A program made the position numbers and the translations under genes. Under the pieces are notes generated by a model. It saw only the letters and a list, made by a program, of their open reading frames with translations, was not told where the DNA came from and made no database searches. Positions 61,802 through 64,000 of a DNA stretch of 64,000 nt are shown here, piece by piece. The DNA comes from Apostichopus japonicus. Its lineage: Eukaryota > Echinodermata > Holothuroidea > Aspidochirotida > Stichopodidae. Location of the stretch: contig NC_092571.1 in assembly GCF_037975245.1 (NCBI RefSeq), forward strand, positions 22,303,917 to 22,367,916, given 5' to 3'. Numbering within the stretch: position 1 is the first letter of the stretch; every line of letters starts with the position of its first letter.

Positions 61802-64000
61802 AAGTATTAGTTAATCCACCTAATATCTCAGTCCATACAGTGGCGCGATGGCTCGGCGCGTTGTACGAGCTGATGATCGAGACTCTCTTTTGCATCCGTG
61901 GTTCGAACCCCGGGTGATGACGTCTTTTGCCGATCTTTTACAGCAAGTGCCTACACGGGGAGCTGTAAGTATTAGTTAATCCACCTAATATCTCAGTCCA
62001 TACAGTGGCGCGATGGCTCGGCGCACTGTGCGAGCTGATGATCGAGACACTCTTTTGCATCCGTGGTTCGAACCCCGGGTGATGACGTCTTTTGCCGATC
62101 TTTTACAGCAAGTGCCTACACGGGGAGCTGTAAGTATTAGTTAATCCACCTAATATCTCAGTCCATACAGTGGCGCGATGGCTCGGCGCGTTGTACGAGC
62201 TGATGATCGAGACACTCTTTTGCATCCGTGGTTCGAACCCCGGGTGATGACGTCTTTTGCCGATCTTTTACAGCAAGTGCCTACACGGGGAGCTGTAAGT
62301 ATTAGTTAATCCACCTAATATCTCAGTCCATACAGTGGCGCGATGGCTTGGCGCACTGTGCGAGCTGATGATCGAGACTCTCTTTTGCATCCGTGGTTCG
62401 AACCCCGGGTGATGACGTCTTTTGCCGATCTTTTACAGCAAGTGCCTACACGGGGAGCTGTAAGTATTAGTTAATCCACCTAATATCTCAGTCCATACAG
62501 TGGCGCGATGGCTTGGCGCACTGTGCGAGCTGATGATCGAGACTCTCTTTTGCATCCGTGGTTCGAACCCCGGGTGATGACGTCTTTTGCCGATCTTTTA
62601 CAGCAAGTGCCTACACGGGGAGCTGTAAGTATTAGTTAATCCACCTAATATCTCAGTCCATACAGTGGCGCGATGGCTTGGCGCACTGTGCGAGCTGATG
62701 ATCGAGACTCTCTTTTGCATCCGTGGTTCGAACCCCGGGTGATGACGTCTTTTGCCGATCTTTTACAGCAAGTGCCTACACGGGGAGCTGTAAGTATTAG
62801 TTAATCCACCTAATATCTCAGTCCATACAGTGGCGCGATGGCTTGGCGCACTGTGCGAGCTGATGATCGAGACTCTCTTTTGCATCCGTGGTTCGAACCC
62901 CGGGTGATGACGTCTTTTGCCGATCTTTTACAGCAAGTGCCTACACGGGGAGCTGTAAGTATTAGTTAATCCACCTAATATCTCAGTCCATACAGTGGCG
63001 CGATGGCTTGGCGCGTTGTACGGGCTGATGATCGAGACTCTCTTTTGCATCCGTGGTTCGAACCCCGGGTGATGACGTCTTTTGCCGATCTTTTACAGCA
63101 AGTGCCTACACGGGGAGCTGTAAGTATTAGTTAATCCACCTAATATCTCAGTCCATACAGTGGCGCGATGGCTTGGCGCGTTGTACGGGCTGATGATCGA
63201 GACTCTCTTTTGCATCCGTGGTTCGAACCCCGGGTGATGACGTCTTTTGCCGATCTTTTACAGCAAGTGCCTACACGGGGAGCTGTAAGTATTAGTTAAT
63301 CCACCTAATATCTCAGTCCATACAGTGGCGCGATGGCTCGGCGCACTGTGCGAGCTGATGATCGAGACTCTCTTTTGCATCCGTGGTTCGAACCCCGGGT
63401 GATGACGTCTTTTGCCGATCTTTTACAGCAAGTGCCTACACGGGGAGCTGTAAGTATTAGTTAATCCACCTAATATCTCAGTCCATACAGTGGCGCGATG
63501 GCTCGGCGCGTTGTACGAGCTGATGATCGAGACTCTCTTTTGCATCCGTGGTTCGAACCCCGGGTGATGACGTCTTTTGCCGATCTTTTACAGCAAGTGC
63601 CTACACGGGGAGCTGTAAGTATTAGTTAATCCACCTAATATCTCAGTCCATACAGTGGCGCGATGGCTCGGCGCACTCTGCGAGCTGATGATCGAGACAC
63701 TCTTTTGCATCCGTGGTTCGAACCCCGGGTGATGACGTCTTTTGCCGATCTTTTACAGCAAGTGCCTACACGGGGAGCTGTAAGTATTAGTTAATCCACC
63801 TAATATCTCAGTCCATACAGTGGCGCGATGGCTCGGCGCGTTGTACGAGCTGATGATCGAGACTCTCTTTTGCATCCGTGGTTCGAACCCCGGGTGATGA
63901 CGTCTTTTGCCGATCTTTTACAGCAAGTGCCTACACGGGGAGCTGTAAGTATTAGTTAATCCACCTAATATCTCAGTCCATACAGTGGCGCGATGGCTTG
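61802..64000 (+). repeat. Terminal stretch with 330-bp dimer alternation
   Basis: Units alternate between the GTTGTACG haplotype (61,802; 62,132; 63,122; 63,452; 63,782) and the standard one, with T53C (GGCTCGG) in 61,802, 61,967, 62,132, 63,287, 63,452, 63,617 and 63,782 and T83A (GACACTC) in 61,967, 62,132 and 63,617. Units 62,957 and 63,122 share TACGGGC. The rise of these markers towards the right edge suggests that a distinct dimeric subfamily continues beyond the window. Confidence 0.8.

Larger units (their letters stand above)
1..64000 (+). repeat. Satellite array filling the window: 165/154-bp tandem unit, about 398 copies
   Basis: Every position belongs to a head-to-tail repeat. Units are phased here on the first base of AAGTATTAGT, which recurs at 1, 166, 331, 496, 661, 815, 980 and so on to 63,947. 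By hand count there are 242 long (165-bp) and 156 short (154-bp) units plus a 54-bp partial at the end. All units have the same orientation. Most differ from the consensus at 0-3 positions. There is no unique spacer and no interruption by a mobile element, and all six frames carry a stop in every long unit. Both window ends lie inside the array, so its true length is unknown. The unit is close to a nucleosome repeat length, as in many eukaryotic satellites. Whether this is centromeric, subtelomeric or interstitial cannot be told from the sequence. Confidence 0.99.
55368..64000 (+). repeat. Pure long-unit domain with its own variant set
   Basis: From 55,368 to the window end all 52 complete units are the 165-bp form with T at unit base 23. 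The only length change is a 1-bp loss near 58,273 (GGTCGAA instead of GGTTCGAA). The domain has variants essentially absent upstream: the linked triple A59G, C60T, G64A (GCACTGTGCG becomes GCGTTGTACG) in 18 units; T53C (GGCTCGG); T83A (GACACTC); and AAGGGCC near unit base 147. G64A alone appears at two upstream sites (units 27,930 and 28,884). Homogenisation therefore seems to have acted separately on the two sides of 55.4 kb. This may be an array flank or a younger expansion; the window does not show which. Confidence 0.93.

Noticed and set aside
1-64000. CRISPR array
   Set aside because: Repeats are directly adjoining 154/165-bp units with no unique spacers between them and no cas genes.
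1-64000. Protein-coding ORFs
   Set aside because: All three forward and all three reverse frames hit a stop in every long unit. Open stretches are at most about one unit long, without ribosome-binding or start context, and recur as copies of each other.
1-64000. Telomeric, rDNA-spacer or bacterial repeat
   Set aside because: No short telomere motif and no rRNA sequence; a 64-kb uniform array with no genes is not expected in a bacterial chromosome.
1-64000. Whole array as an assembly artefact
   Set aside because: Private variants, indel-corrected offsets and a coherent change at 55.4 kb argue for real sequence. Individual young duplications (for example 954 bp at 27.9-29.8 kb) could still be assembly errors.

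Overview
The whole 64,000-bp window is one uninterrupted head-to-tail tandem array (satellite DNA). I see no conventional gene, no transposon body, no rRNA and no unique sequence anywhere, and neither array edge is inside the window. By hand count there are 398 complete repeat units plus 54 bp of a further one. Units come in two lengths, 165 bp (long, L, 242 copies) and 154 bp (short, S, 156 copies). They differ by one 11-bp deletion near the unit's 3' end. An array this long and uniform, with splice-site-like and RNA polymerase III promoter-like motifs in every unit, points to a eukaryotic nuclear genome. I cannot name the species. GC is about 51% and CpG is not depleted (11 CpG per L unit, about the number expected from base composition), which argues against a long history of heavy cytosine methylation.

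Layout: 1-55,367 is a mixed domain of 190 L and 156 S units with many nested higher-order repeats. Examples are a 2,728-bp segment repeated 5,467 bp away, a 4.63-kb segment repeated about 6,566 bp away, a 954-bp tandem duplication, an ordered marker-variant cassette recurring between 16.2 and 36.2 kb, and a 13-unit/11-unit repeat (2,057/1,749 bp) around 38.5-44.3 kb. At 55,368 the array changes to a pure L domain of 52 units that carries a different set of variants and ends in a 330-bp dimer alternation.

Inside the unit (coordinates of the first copy, 1-165) several layers of signal overlap. A box-A-like motif (40-50) and a near-perfect box B (99-109) resemble the internal promoter of a tRNA gene or tRNA-derived SINE. 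T4 runs lie between and just after the boxes. An 8-bp hairpin coincides with the D-arm-like segment. A pyrimidine tract ending in TTTTACAG and a GTAAGTAT donor bracket a 21-nt segment across each unit boundary, so each unit also reads as a 21-nt micro-exon plus a 144-nt (or 133-nt) intron. I cannot decide from sequence alone whether the array is inert SINE-derived satellite, a tandem small-RNA locus, or a repeated micro-exon array. These readings are given separately, with tests.

Counts, offsets and unit starts were made by eye from the printed sequence and should be confirmed computationally.
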